DNA from: Deltaproteobacteria bacterium
Lineage (GTDB): Bacteria > Desulfobacterota > Desulfuromonadia > Desulfuromonadales > Geopsychrobacteraceae
DNA length: 40,312 nucleotides
Assembly (NCBI GenBank): GCA_024276935.1
Contig: JAJRWH010000064.1
Span: forward strand, 1-40,312
Direction: 5' to 3'
The position numbers were made by a program, and so were the translations under genes. The notes under the pieces were generated by a model, which worked only from the letters and a program-made list of their open reading frames with translations, did no database searches and was not told the DNA's origin. Shown piece after piece: positions 7,672-15,413 of this stretch. Positions within the stretch are counted from its first letter, which is position 1. Each line of letters starts with the position of its first letter.

Positions 7672-9306
7672 ATGATCAGTGCTTCGAATATCTGTCTGGC
7701 CTATGGTCGTCGTACCATCTTTAAAAACGTCACTATCAAATTTACTCCCGGCAACTGTTACGGCCTGATTGGGGCCAATGGCGCAGGCAAGTCAACGTTT
7801 CTCAAAATCCTGGCGGGCGATTCAGAACCGGACAAGGGAGAGGTCAGTATCGGTAAGGGGCTGCGCCTGGCGGTATTGCGCCAGGATCAGTTTGCCTTTG
7901 ACGAGGAGCTGGTCCTGAACACGGTCATCATGGGTCATAAACGCCTCTATGAGGTGATGACCGAACGTGAGGCAATCTATACCAAAGAAGAATTCAGTGA
8001 AGAGGATGGGGTGCGTTCGGGCGAGCTGGAGGCGGAATTTGCCGAACTGAACGGCTACGACGCCGAAGCAGAAGCTGCGGTGCTGCTCAATGGCCTGGGG
8101 ATAGGTGAAGAACTGCGCCATAAAAAGATGAAAGAGCTCGAAGGGGGTGAGAAGGTGCGGGTCCTGCTGGCTCAGGCTCTCTTTGGTAATCCTGATATCC
8201 TGTTGCTTGATGAGCCGACCAACCACCTTGATCTCAAATCGATTCAATGGCTGGAGGAGTTTCTGGGCCGTTTTCAGAATACGGTGATTGTTGTTTCGCA
8301 CGATCGGCACTTTCTCAATCAGGCCTGCACCCATATTGCCGATATCGATTTCGGGACGATTCGGACCTATGTCGGCAACTATGATTTCTGGTATGAAGCC
8401 AGCCAGCTGGTTCTCAAGCAAAAGCAGGATGCCAACAAAAAAGCCAGTGACAAGGCTGCTGAACTGAAGGATTTTATTGCCCGCTTCAGTTCCAATGCGT
8501 CCAAGGCGAAGCAGGCGACATCACGCAAGAAACTGCTCGACAAGCTGGAGATCGAAGAATTGCCGGTCTCTTCACGTAAATACCCTTTTGTGGTTTTTAA
8601 ACCGGAGCGACCCTGCGGTGACATTATCCTTGAAGTAAAGGGGTTGAGTAAAAAGATTGAGGGGGTCGAGGTTCTCAATCAGCTGGATCTGATTGTCAAC
8701 AAGGGCGATAAGATTGCCTTTGTTGGGGGCAACAGCTTGGCCAAGACGACCCTGTTACAGATATTGGCCGGTGAACTGGAGCCGGATGCGGGAAGTGTTC
8801 GTTGGGGGGTGACGATTACCAGCGCCTATTTCCCCAAAGAAAACAGCCGTTATTTTGCCAAAGATCTAACTCTCATCGATTGGCTGTGTCAGTATCCGCC
8901 TCACGAAGGGGAGAGTTTTGCCCGTGGTTTTCTGGGACGAATGCTCTTTTCCGGCGATGAGGCAACCAAGATGACCAGTGTTTTAAGTGGTGGCGAGAAG
9001 GTGCGTTGCATGCTGGCGAAGATGATGCTGACCAATGCCAATGTGCTGCTGTTCGATGAGCCGACCAGCCATCTCGATCTGGAATCAATTACCGCATTGA
9101 ACAACAGCTTGATCAGTTTTTCCGAGGTGGTTCTCTTTACCTCGCACGACCATAAATTTGTTTCGACTTTGGCCAACCGCATTGTTGAGTTGACCCCGGG
9201 TGGGGTGATTGATCGGGTGATGACTTTTGATGACTACCTTGAAAATGCCGAAGTCAACGCTTTGCGTGAGCAGCTGTGCCGGGGCGAGGCGGACCTGAAG
9301 CTTTAA
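7672..9306 (+). CDS. ybiT: ABC-F ATPase, YbiT type
   Basis: The 544-residue soluble protein has two ATP-binding cassettes and no membrane segment. Cassette 1 has Walker A GANGAGKST (Lys40), the Q-loop region RQDQFAFDEE, and LLLDEPTNHLDL. A linker (KASDKAAELKDFIARFSSNASKAKQATSRKK) matches YbiT and is thought to reach the ribosomal tRNA sites. Cassette 2 has SGGEKVR and LLFDEPTSHLDLES, but its Walker A reads GGNSLAKTT (352-360): the lysine and threonines stay while two of the usual glycines are replaced. ABC-F proteins act in translation on the ribosome. The stop codon overlaps, tail to tail, that of the response regulator on the other strand (shared TTAA). The ATG at 7672 has no strong Shine-Dalgarno. 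Confidence 0.9.
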   Translation: MISASNICLAYGRRTIFKNVTIKFTPGNCYGLIGANGAGKSTFLKILAGDSEPDKGEVSIGKGLRLAVLRQDQFAFDEELVLNTVIMGHKRLYEVMTEREAIYTKEEFSEEDGVRSGELEAEFAELNGYDAEAEAAVLLNGLGIGEELRHKKMKELEGGEKVRVLLAQALFGNPDILLLDEPTNHLDLKSIQWLEEFLGRFQNTVIVVSHDRHFLNQACTHIADIDFGTIRTYVGNYDFWYEASQLVLKQKQDANKKASDKAAELKDFIARFSSNASKAKQATSRKKLLDKLEIEELPVSSRKYPFVVFKPERPCGDIILEVKGLSKKIEGVEVLNQLDLIVNKGDKIAFVGGNSLAKTTLLQILAGELEPDAGSVRWGVTITSAYFPKENSRYFAKDLTLIDWLCQYPPHEGESFARGFLGRMLFSGDEATKMTSVLSGGEKVRCMLAKMMLTNANVLLFDEPTSHLDLESITALNNSLISFSEVVLFTSHDHKFVSTLANRIVELTPGGVIDRVMTFDDYLENAEVNALREQLCRGEADLKL

Positions 9307-9710
9307 CCGCAGGCGCGCAGTTGTTGTTCTCCCTGGTCGAGCCAGAGGGAAAACTCCTTTAAACTGAATGGTTTGGGAAAGGTCTGGTAGCCCAGGCTGT
9401 GGGCCAGTTCGATTTCTGAATTCAGCCAGCTGCCGGAAAAGATCGCTTTATTGAAGGCACTGATTTTACAGCCCCGCCTGGCCTGTAACTGGATAAACTC
9501 GATGCCACTCATCCCTGGCATCTGATTGTCGGTAATCAGAAAATCAACACAGGGTCTGGTTTTGTTGCATTGACACTGGATATCTTCATAGAGGGGGCAA
9601 AGCAGCGGTGAGGCATAACCGTAGACCCGGTGGCCACGCTCAGTGAGAATCAGCTCAAGAAGAGATCGGGTATTGGTGTCGTCTTCCAGCAGCAGGGTAC
9701 GTATCTCCAT
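9303..9710 (-). CDS. Single-domain response regulator (CheY-like)
   Basis: The 135-residue product is a receiver domain without an output domain. The acidic pocket is EDD (residues 9-11), the phospho-acceptor is Asp61 in FLITDNQMPGMSG, the switch serine is in AIFSGSW, and the conserved lysine is in FPKPF. An unusual insert between alpha1 and beta3 carries four cysteines (C-x7-C-x-C-x5-C, residues 38-54), which could bind a metal or form disulfides. A G-rich ribosome binding site precedes the ATG. No histidine kinase is nearby, so the partner is unknown. It converges on the ABC-F gene with overlapping stop codons. Confidence 0.85.
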   Translation of the reverse strand: MEIRTLLLEDDTNTRSLLELILTERGHRVYGYASPLLCPLYEDIQCQCNKTRPCVDFLITDNQMPGMSGIEFIQLQARRGCKISAFNKAIFSGSWLNSEIELAHSLGYQTFPKPFSLKEFSLWLDQGEQQLRACG

Positions 9711-9941
9711 CTTAACCCCCTTTCATGCTTTATCCCACTAAATCAAAAAAAGCTAACCACATCAGTCATGTTTTTAGTTTAGCAAACTTTTTCAGAATAT
9801 CTGGATTGATGAAGTATTTATGCTGTGTGATGAATATTTTTTGTGAACAATCATCCGGCTCGTCAGATGGTGCCGAATCGTGTAGGCTGTGATTTCGCGA
9901 TAGAAAAGATTGTTACTGCAGGGGTTCATTGGGAGACTGGT

Positions 9942-10115
9942 ATGGAGTATCTGTTACTCTGGTTAGTGTTTGGTGCTGCGGCAGCATCAATGGCAAAAAG
10001 CAAAGGGCGGAGTGTGGCGCTATGGACCCTTGTCGGCCTGCTGATTGGCCCTTTTGCGGTGCTGGTTGTTGCTGTTATGAAACCTGTTTCAGGGGCTGAA
10101 CAGAAGTATCTTTGA
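9942..10115 (+). CDS. Small membrane protein, 57 residues
   Basis: The frame has two hydrophobic segments, LLLWLVFGAAAASMA and ALWTLVGLLIGPFAVLVVAVM, separated by a basic loop (KSKGRS). This is a typical small inner-membrane protein of the WTLxGLLxGPFA pattern. I chose ATG 9942, with GGGAGA 5-10 bp upstream, over a GTG at 9843 that would add 33 polar residues without a ribosome binding site. Its stop codon lies 1 bp before the ATG of the next small membrane gene, which suggests translational coupling. The function is unknown. Confidence 0.65.
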   Translation: MEYLLLWLVFGAAAASMAKSKGRSVALWTLVGLLIGPFAVLVVAVMKPVSGAEQKYL

Positions 10116-10116
10116 G

Positions 10117-10340
10117 ATGAAGAAGCGGCGAAAAGAAATAATACGGAGCAAACTGGCCAGCCGGGTCGGCTGGGTGGTTATCCTGGTTTTGTCACTGGTT
10201 TCTGTGGCTCATCTGCTTCGCTTGTTGAGCGGGACCGAGATCGTCATTGGGGGCAGGTGCTCCCTCTGTGGACCAGTTTGCCCGGTTTTGCAGGCCCCGC
10301 TATTTTGGCTCTGTTGTTCTGGTGGTCACACAAGAAATAA
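10117..10340 (+). pseudogene. Small membrane protein broken by a frameshift
   Basis: The frame from ATG 10117 encodes a basic start, a membrane segment (VGWVVILVLSLVSVAHLLRLL) and SGTEIVIGG. It then turns into an unlikely cysteine-rich tail that runs to 10362. Adding one G to the run of five at 10249-10253 joins it to another frame reading QVLPLWTSLPGFAGPAILALLFWWSHKK and stopping at 10340. The joined version is a coherent two-helix membrane protein of about 74 residues. I therefore read this as a one-base deletion, or a sequencing or assembly error in the homopolymer. The first half starts 1 bp after the stop of the preceding membrane protein gene. The function is unknown. Confidence 0.65.
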
Positions 10341-10403
10341 CTCACATCTCTTTTGGTGCTGATTTTTTGCCTCTATTGCGTAGCTGGATCCAGGGATAGA
10401 TAA

Positions 10404-10601
10404 ATGAAACCTGAAAAACAACCCCGCCAAAGTGTTTTTGCCGAGGCCTGGCAGAATATGTCTGGTGATATGGAAAGATTGCTGCCCCGTAAATTACAGG
10501 GTCGTCGCGGCAAATTTATTTTCAGTCTGGGGCTGGCCCTTGTCGAATTGATTCTGCTGGGAGTTGTCGGCAAGTTTTTATATCAATGGTGGCAGCAGTA
10601 G
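10404..10601 (+). CDS. Small membrane-anchored protein, 65 residues
   Basis: The product has a polar, basic N-terminal half (MKPEKQPRQSVFAEAWQNMSGDMERLLPRKLQGRRGK) and one membrane helix (FIFSLGLALVELILLGVVGKFLY) ending in WWQQ. A weak GGGA precedes the ATG. The layout suggests a single-pass inner-membrane protein with a cytoplasmic N-terminus. I know no family function for it. It sits between the frameshifted membrane gene and the ADP-ribosylglycohydrolase gene. Confidence 0.6.
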   Translation: MKPEKQPRQSVFAEAWQNMSGDMERLLPRKLQGRRGKFIFSLGLALVELILLGVVGKFLYQWWQQ

Positions 10602-10645
10602 TTTTGTCGACGGACAGGAACGATCGTTTTTGAGGAATTCAGACG

Positions 10646-11428
10646 ATGCTCGGAGCGATTATTGGCGATATTGTTGGCTCACGGTTTGAGTTCAATCCTG
10701 TCAAAACCTGTGATTTCGAACTGTTCGAACCAACCAGCCATTTTACCGATGACAGCGTTTTGACTCTGGCGACAGCGGCAGCGCTGCTTGAGCAACAATC
10801 TTTTGCCACCTGTTATCGTGCCTACTATCGTCGCTATCCAAATGCCGGTTATGGCAAGCGTTTTGCCGAGTGGGCGCAATCAGATTCAGATCAGCCCTAT
10901 AACTCTTATGGCAATGGTGCGGCAATGAGGGTCGCTCCGGTGGCCTGGGTTGCTGACAGCCTGGATGCTGCTCTGGCTCTGGCTGCAAAATCCGCAGCGG
11001 TGACCCATAATCATCCCGCAGGGATTAAAGGGGCGCAGGCGGTTGCCGGGGCCATTTATCTGGCACGAACCGGAATAGCAAAAGAGGAGATTCGGCGCTG
11101 GATCGAAGAGCGGTTCGACTATTCTCTCCATCGTTCACTGGCGCAGATTCGCCCTGACTATGGCTTTGACGTCAGTTGCCAGGGGTCGGTTCCTGAAGCA
11201 TTGATCTGTTTTTTTGAGAGTACAGATTTTCTCTCGGCAATCCGGCTTGCCGTATCTCTGGGAGGGGACGCTGATACTCAGGCTGCCATTGCCGGGAGCA
11301 TCGCTGAAGCCTTTTATGCAGCCATACCATCTTCGCTGGCAACCCCGGCTCTGGACCGGCTTGATCCCTTTTTACGTCAGACATATCAGCGTTTTGCTCA
11401 GAGGTGGTTGAACGATCCTTGTTCCTGA
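10646..11428 (+). CDS. ADP-ribosylglycohydrolase family protein (DraG-like)
   Basis: The 260-residue product shows the family's binuclear-metal motifs: GAIIGDIVGSRFEF at the N-terminus, HFTDDSVLTLATAAAL (the TDDS metal ligands), VTHNHPAGIKGAQAVAGAIYLAR, and SLGGDADTQAAIAGSIAEAFY near the C-terminus. Such enzymes remove ADP-ribose from proteins or small molecules; DraG itself reactivates nitrogenase reductase. No nif or draT gene is in the window, so nitrogenase need not be the target here. GAGG lies 10 bp before ATG 10646. It is soluble, cytoplasmic and of usual length. Confidence 0.88.
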   Translation: MLGAIIGDIVGSRFEFNPVKTCDFELFEPTSHFTDDSVLTLATAAALLEQQSFATCYRAYYRRYPNAGYGKRFAEWAQSDSDQPYNSYGNGAAMRVAPVAWVADSLDAALALAAKSAAVTHNHPAGIKGAQAVAGAIYLARTGIAKEEIRRWIEERFDYSLHRSLAQIRPDYGFDVSCQGSVPEALICFFESTDFLSAIRLAVSLGGDADTQAAIAGSIAEAFYAAIPSSLATPALDRLDPFLRQTYQRFAQRWLNDPCS

Positions 11429-11591
11429 CGCGCCCCTCTGTTTTAGCTGTTGGCCGTATCTGGTTGTTTCTGTTAGTATCCCTCTGGTTGTTTTGAACCT
11501 GAATCAGTGTGCCTCTTGTCCTCTCCATCCACCAGGAACCCACGGTATTCAGGTTGAACTTTATTCTTCAACATGGATTTTTCGGGGTCTC

Positions 11592-12173
11592 ATGGCAAAT
11601 CGTTATTATCTTTACTTGCAGATTCTCACAGCGTCACGGGTGTTTATTGCGGCGATTCTGGCGGCGGTTTTTGTCAGTTACGGGGTCAGTGCCTGGACCA
11701 TTCTGGCGGCGGCCGTTCTGGGGGGAATGGCAGAGTTGACTGACCTCTTTGATGGCATGATGGCCCGCAAGTATGATCTGACCAGTGATTTTGGTAAATT
11801 TTTTGATCCCTATACCGATTCAATCGCCCGCCTGATCATGTTTTTTGCCCTGGCTCAGGTGGGGCTGGTGCCCTTGTGGTTGCCTGCCTTTATGGCCCTG
11901 CGAGATGTTTCGGTCAGCTATATCCGGTTGTTTGCCATGAAATCCAACGTTGTCATGAGTTCGCGCATGTCTGGCAAGGTCAAGGCCTGGGCTCAGGCGG
12001 TGGGTTTCTTTTTGCTGCTCTTTATCGGTCTGCTTGGCCGGTTTGAGCTTGATGTGGCTTTTTTGGTGCCCTATGTTGCTCTGATCATTCTGCTGATAAC
12101 GCTCTGGTCGTTGATTGACTACGCCGTATACCTGTTTGCTTTGGTGAAAAAGAGTGATGAGCATCTGTCATAA
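11592..12173 (+). CDS. pgsA: CDP-alcohol phosphatidyltransferase (PgsA-like)
   Basis: The 193-residue membrane protein has the full family signature DG-x2-AR-x8-G-x3-D-x3-D in DLFDGMMARKYDLTSDFGKF followed by FDPYTD, plus about five or six membrane helices. PgsA joins CDP-diacylglycerol to glycerol-3-phosphate, giving phosphatidylglycerophosphate. I chose ATG 11592 because NRYYLYLQILTASRVF is the usual start of the first helix; an in-frame ATG at 11493 adds 33 residues with no membrane or family pattern. The next gene encodes a HAD protein of the type that can remove the phosphate from the product, which strengthens the PgsA assignment. The specific alcohol acceptor is inferred. Confidence 0.83.
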   Translation: MANRYYLYLQILTASRVFIAAILAAVFVSYGVSAWTILAAAVLGGMAELTDLFDGMMARKYDLTSDFGKFFDPYTDSIARLIMFFALAQVGLVPLWLPAFMALRDVSVSYIRLFAMKSNVVMSSRMSGKVKAWAQAVGFFLLLFIGLLGRFELDVAFLVPYVALIILLITLWSLIDYAVYLFALVKKSDEHLS

Positions 12174-12239
12174 CCTGGCTTTTCTGAGTGTGATCAAAAC
12201 CTGTTTCGAACCCTGAATTGATAAACGGGAAGGTCCGGC

Positions 12240-12812
12240 ATGCATCATGTTCTCTATGGTTTGGTGGAAGGGCATCGCAAGCGTCGTGAATTAGGGCGAG
12301 TTTTGACCGCAGCGCCTGCTGACCTTGCAACCGTTGATGTTGATCTTGCCCGCTTGTATGAAGAGGGAACTCGCGCTCTGGTTTTTGATTTTGATGGTGT
12401 CCTGGCACCGCATGCCGCCTTGCACCCCCTGGAAGAAACCGGAGTCACGCTGAAAAATGCTCTACAGGTCTTCGGCGCCAAAAACGTTTATATTCTCAGC
12501 AATAAGCCTTCGTCAGAACGGCTCGAATATTTTCGCGAACATTTTTCTGACATCATTTTTGTCAGTGACGTCCGTAAAAAGCCTTATCCGGATGGTTTGG
12601 AGAAGGTTATCTCCCTTGGTGGATATGAGCCTCAGCAGGTAACATTACTTGATGATCGGTTGATGACCGGTGGCCTTGCATGTCTCGCCGCTGGGGCTAA
12701 ATTTACATATATATCGAAACCTTACACAGATTTCTCTCGACATCCCTTTAAAGAATCTTTCTTCTCTTTTTTGCGTTTTTTTGAAATGACACTCGCTCGT
12801 TTCGCTGCCTGA
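12240..12812 (+). CDS. HAD-IIIA phosphatase, YqeG/Gep4-like; likely PGP phosphatase
   Basis: The 190-residue product has HAD motif I FDFDGVLAPH (Asp50 and Asp52), motif II SNKPSS, the motif III lysine in KKPYPDG, and motif IV DDRLMTGG. This arrangement is that of the YqeG/Gep4 branch, whose yeast and plant members are phosphatidylglycerophosphate phosphatases. Directly upstream, 66 bp away, is pgsA, which makes the substrate of that reaction. GGGAAGG precedes the ATG. The soluble phosphatase would act at the inner face of the membrane. Family and context agree; the activity itself is inferred. Confidence 0.8.
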   Translation: MHHVLYGLVEGHRKRRELGRVLTAAPADLATVDVDLARLYEEGTRALVFDFDGVLAPHAALHPLEETGVTLKNALQVFGAKNVYILSNKPSSERLEYFREHFSDIIFVSDVRKKPYPDGLEKVISLGGYEPQQVTLLDDRLMTGGLACLAAGAKFTYISKPYTDFSRHPFKESFFSFLRFFEMTLARFAA

Positions 12813-12874
12813 TATTTGATCTTTATAATTATTAAAGTTTTTCTTGTCAGTGTGGAATTTGCCCCATATGATGT

Positions 12875-12901
12875 ACATCGTCGAATTTGCGATGTTTTTT
12901 T
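12875..12901 (+). terminator. Probable intrinsic terminator after the HAD phosphatase gene
   Basis: ACATCG (12875-12880) pairs with CGATGT (12890-12895) around a 9-nt loop and runs into seven T residues. The stem is short, so the call is moderate. Confidence 0.5.
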
Positions 12902-12979
12902 ATTGACCTATGAATAATTTGCTGGTGGTTGTTGTCTTTTATGTGAGGGGTTGACGGATCAAAGACTGGAGGGCAGGTC

Positions 12980-13369
12980 GTGGTTCTCTGCAACAGGGAA
13001 GAATTTCAGCAGTTTGTCGAGAAGTTTCCCAACCTTTGCGCCAGTGGCATGGTGACGCCCGAGTATTGTCGTCTTTTCAAAGTCGATTTTCCTTCCAGCC
13101 GACGACAACTGATCGAAGCTTATGACGATTTCGCAGCCTGCTGTCACTGGTTGTCTGGTTGTCGTTACGATGATTATGCGACACATTTCTCACCCGGAAC
13201 GGATCGTTTGCTCACCAAGGTCAGTGCAGCACTGGGGCGCAATATCCTGCACGGTTCTTTGGTTGCAGCTGTTCTCTATCTGGAACTTCCCCATATGATC
13301 CCCGGGAATTCTCCCGGCCTTTCGGTAGGTGTTTCACGATTCTGTCCCCGTTTGCATGCCTCGGCCTGA
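12980..13369 (+). CDS. Hypothetical protein, 129 residues
   Basis: A frame opening with GTG and preceded by GGAGGG. The product is soluble and holds seven cysteines (for example NLCASG, EYCRLF, AACCHWLSGCRYDDYATHF), with no CxxC pair in a recognisable pattern. I know no family with this pattern. The C-terminal 30 residues (HMIPGNSPGLSVGVSRFCPRLH) look unordered. A MITE-like element begins 38 bp after the stop. The coding call rests on the ribosome binding site and codon use. Confidence 0.5.
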   Translation: MVLCNREEFQQFVEKFPNLCASGMVTPEYCRLFKVDFPSSRRQLIEAYDDFAACCHWLSGCRYDDYATHFSPGTDRLLTKVSAALGRNILHGSLVAAVLYLELPHMIPGNSPGLSVGVSRFCPRLHASA

Positions 13370-13407
13370 TATCCCGCCTGTTTTGTCAATTCATTGCTGA
13401 GTTCTAT

Positions 13408-13547
13408 CAGGCTGTTGAAAAACTATCTGCGTTGCGATTGCGGTGTTAAAAATTGCCTCAAAATGCTCATTTACTGGGTGTAAACTGCTCTTTTTCGACA
13501 ATTTTTGCCTTGCACTCGCGGTCTCGAAAACGTTTTTCAACACCCTG
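13408..13547. mobile_element. MITE-like 140-bp element, copy 2
   Basis: This is the same unit as at 7384-7523, in the same orientation and with the same length: ends CAGGCTGTTGAAAAAC and GTTTTTCAACACCCTG. CTAT flanks it on both sides, so either a 4-bp or a TA target duplication is possible; copy 1 shares only the TA on the left. It lies between the hypothetical gene at 12980 and the Lrp-type regulator and encodes nothing recognisable. Confidence 0.75.
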
Positions 13548-13625
13548 CTATTGTTGTGGACAAGGCTCGCACCACCGCGACTGCGCCTGCGTTGCCAATC
13601 TCCTGTGTCTGATATCTTGCTCGAC

Positions 13626-13660
13626 TTGACTTTGCCTGCCTTGACAGAATAATATTCTGT
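13626..13660 (+). promoter_or_regulatory. Promoter and palindromic operator of the Lrp-type gene
   Basis: A -35 like TTGACT (13626-13631) and a -10 like TAATAT (13650-13655) are 18 bp apart. ACAGAATAATATTCTGT (13644-13660), a perfect 8-bp inverted repeat around one central base, covers the -10. Lrp/AsnC proteins commonly bind such palindromes and repress their own genes, so this is a plausible autoregulatory site. A second TTGACA at 13641 overlaps the palindrome. Confidence 0.5.
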
Positions 13661-13664
13661 TACT

Positions 13665-14126
13665 ATGCCTATTCAGAGAATGTTTGACGATATTGATCTG
13701 AGAATTCTGGAGATCCTTCAGGAGAAAGCCCGAATTCCCAATGCTGAGGTTGCCCGTCAGGTCGGAATGGCTCCCTCTGCAGTTCTGGAGCGGATTCGCA
13801 AGCTGGAACAGCAGGGGGTTATTCAGGGCTACGAGGTGCGGATTAATCCGGCCCACTTTGGTCAGGGATTGATCGCTTTTGTTCAGCTTCAGGTAACGGG
13901 CGGTGCCGATGTCGGGGCTCAGCTTACCGATATCCCCGGGGCCCAGGAAGTTTTTCAAACCAGTGGTGATTGCAACTATCTGGTTAAATTACGTGTGACC
14001 TCTTTGCCGGAACTGGGGCGCTGTTTACGTGAGGATTTTGCCGCTTTGGAAGCGGTGACCCAGGTCAGTGCGCGAATTGTTCTGGATGTTCTTAAAGAAA
14101 CCCGAAAAATCAGCCTGGATCAGTAA
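13665..14126 (+). CDS. Lrp/AsnC family transcriptional regulator
   Basis: The 153-residue product has an N-terminal winged helix-turn-helix (DLRILEILQEKARIPNAEVARQVGMAPSAVLERIRKLEQQGVIQGY) and a C-terminal RAM ligand-binding domain (residues about 70-150, including VFQTSGDCNYLVKL). Such proteins form octamers and answer to amino acids. The lysA gene begins 12 bp downstream, so lysine or diaminopimelate is a likely effector; this is inference. The start ATG 13665 lacks a clear ribosome binding site, and ATG 13680 is possible. A palindrome sits over its promoter. Confidence 0.88.
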   Translation: MPIQRMFDDIDLRILEILQEKARIPNAEVARQVGMAPSAVLERIRKLEQQGVIQGYEVRINPAHFGQGLIAFVQLQVTGGADVGAQLTDIPGAQEVFQTSGDCNYLVKLRVTSLPELGRCLREDFAALEAVTQVSARIVLDVLKETRKISLDQ

Positions 14127-14138
14127 GGAGCCAGAAAT

Positions 14139-15413
14139 ATGCCGATGTCTGAAGATTTTAAAGCCCGGTTGCTGCCCGTTGTTGAAGAGGTTGCCGCGCA
14201 TTACGGAACCCCTTTTCATATTTATGATGAAGCAGGAATACGCCAAACCGGTGAGGCTCTCAAGTCTGCTTTTGCCGGTATCGAAGGTTTTCAGGAGTAT
14301 TATGCGGTCAAGGCTCTGCCAAACCCGCGAATTCTGCAGATCATGCAGGATCTTGGTTTTGGTTTTGATTGCAGTTCGATTCCGGAACTGATTCTCAGCC
14401 GCAAAGTAGGTGCCACAGGTGAACAGATCATGTTCACCTCGAACAATACAACCCTTGAAGAGTTTGAGTTTGCCGCGCAGGATGGGGGATGTATTTTAAA
14501 TCTGGATGATATTTCCCTGATCGACAAGGTGCCACAATTTCCGGAACTGATCTGCTTTCGTTACAACCCCGGTCCGCGCCGCACCGGTAATCTGATTATT
14601 GGTAATCCGGTTGAAGCGAAATATGGTGTAACCCATGAGCAGGTGGTTGATGCCTACCGATTGGCACGGGACAAGGGGGCCAAACGTTTTGGTCTGCATA
14701 CGATGGTTGCTTCCAACGAGCTGGATCACAGCTATATGGTGGAAACTGCACGTATGCTGTTGCAAGTTGCCGAGATGGTTGAGACCGAGCTGGGAATTCG
14801 CTTCGAATTTGTCAATATCGGTGGCGGGTTCGGTATCCCTTACCATCCTGATCAGCAAGCTCTCAATCTGACCCGGATGGCGAGTGAAATTACCGCCCTG
14901 TTTGATCAATTCAAAGCCCAACATGGTTATGTTCCCAAAATGGTCATGGAGAGTGGGCGTTACATGACAGGTCCGCATGGAGCGCTGGTGACACAGGCGA
15001 TCAACCATAAAGAAACCTATCGTCGTTATATCGGTGTCGACAGCTGTATGTCGGCATTGATGCGTCCGGCTCTTTATGAGGCCTATCATCATATTGATGT
15101 GGTTGGTAAAACGTCGCTTCCGCAGGATCAGGTTTATGATGTGGTCGGATCGCTGTGTGAAAATAATGACAAATTTGCCGTGCAACGCGCGTTGCCGCAA
15201 ATTGAAGAGGGCGACCTGTTGCTCATTCATGATACCGGGGCTCATGGTCATGCTATGGGTTTTCAATACAATGGGCGTTTGCGGCCTCAGGAGTTGCTGC
15301 TCTGTTGCGATGGCAGTATCGAACTGATTCGCCGGGCTGAAACTCTGGAGGATTACTTTGCAACACAAAACTTTTCAGCCGATCTGTTTCGCCCTTCAAC
15401 CACGAGTTGTTGA
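14139..15413 (+). CDS. lysA: Diaminopimelate decarboxylase
   Basis: The 424-residue product is an alanine-racemase-fold PLP decarboxylase. The PLP lysine is Lys58 in YYAVKALPNP. Further motifs are GFDCSSIPEL, GLHTMVASNE, the phosphate-binding GGGFGIPY, ESGRYMTGPHG, and GSLCENNDKF with the catalytic cysteine. It makes L-lysine from meso-diaminopimelate in the cytoplasm. AGGAG lies 8 bp before the ATG. It follows the Lrp-type gene closely and overlaps the rlmD start by one base (TGATG), so the three form an operon. A related carboxynorspermidine-type decarboxylase is less likely. Confidence 0.85.
   Translation: MPMSEDFKARLLPVVEEVAAHYGTPFHIYDEAGIRQTGEALKSAFAGIEGFQEYYAVKALPNPRILQIMQDLGFGFDCSSIPELILSRKVGATGEQIMFTSNNTTLEEFEFAAQDGGCILNLDDISLIDKVPQFPELICFRYNPGPRRTGNLIIGNPVEAKYGVTHEQVVDAYRLARDKGAKRFGLHTMVASNELDHSYMVETARMLLQVAEMVETELGIRFEFVNIGGGFGIPYHPDQQALNLTRMASEITALFDQFKAQHGYVPKMVMESGRYMTGPHGALVTQAINHKETYRRYIGVDSCMSALMRPALYEAYHHIDVVGKTSLPQDQVYDVVGSLCENNDKFAVQRALPQIEEGDLLLIHDTGAHGHAMGFQYNGRLRPQELLLCCDGSIELIRRAETLEDYFATQNFSADLFRPSTTSC

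Noticed and set aside
10646-11428. Naming the DraG-like gene draG and tying it to nitrogenase control
   Set aside because: No draT or nif gene is in the window, and the family acts on many substrates.
14496-15368. A 290-codon minus-strand frame inside lysA
   Set aside because: Antisense to well-conserved LysA sequence, with no recognisable motif and no start signal.
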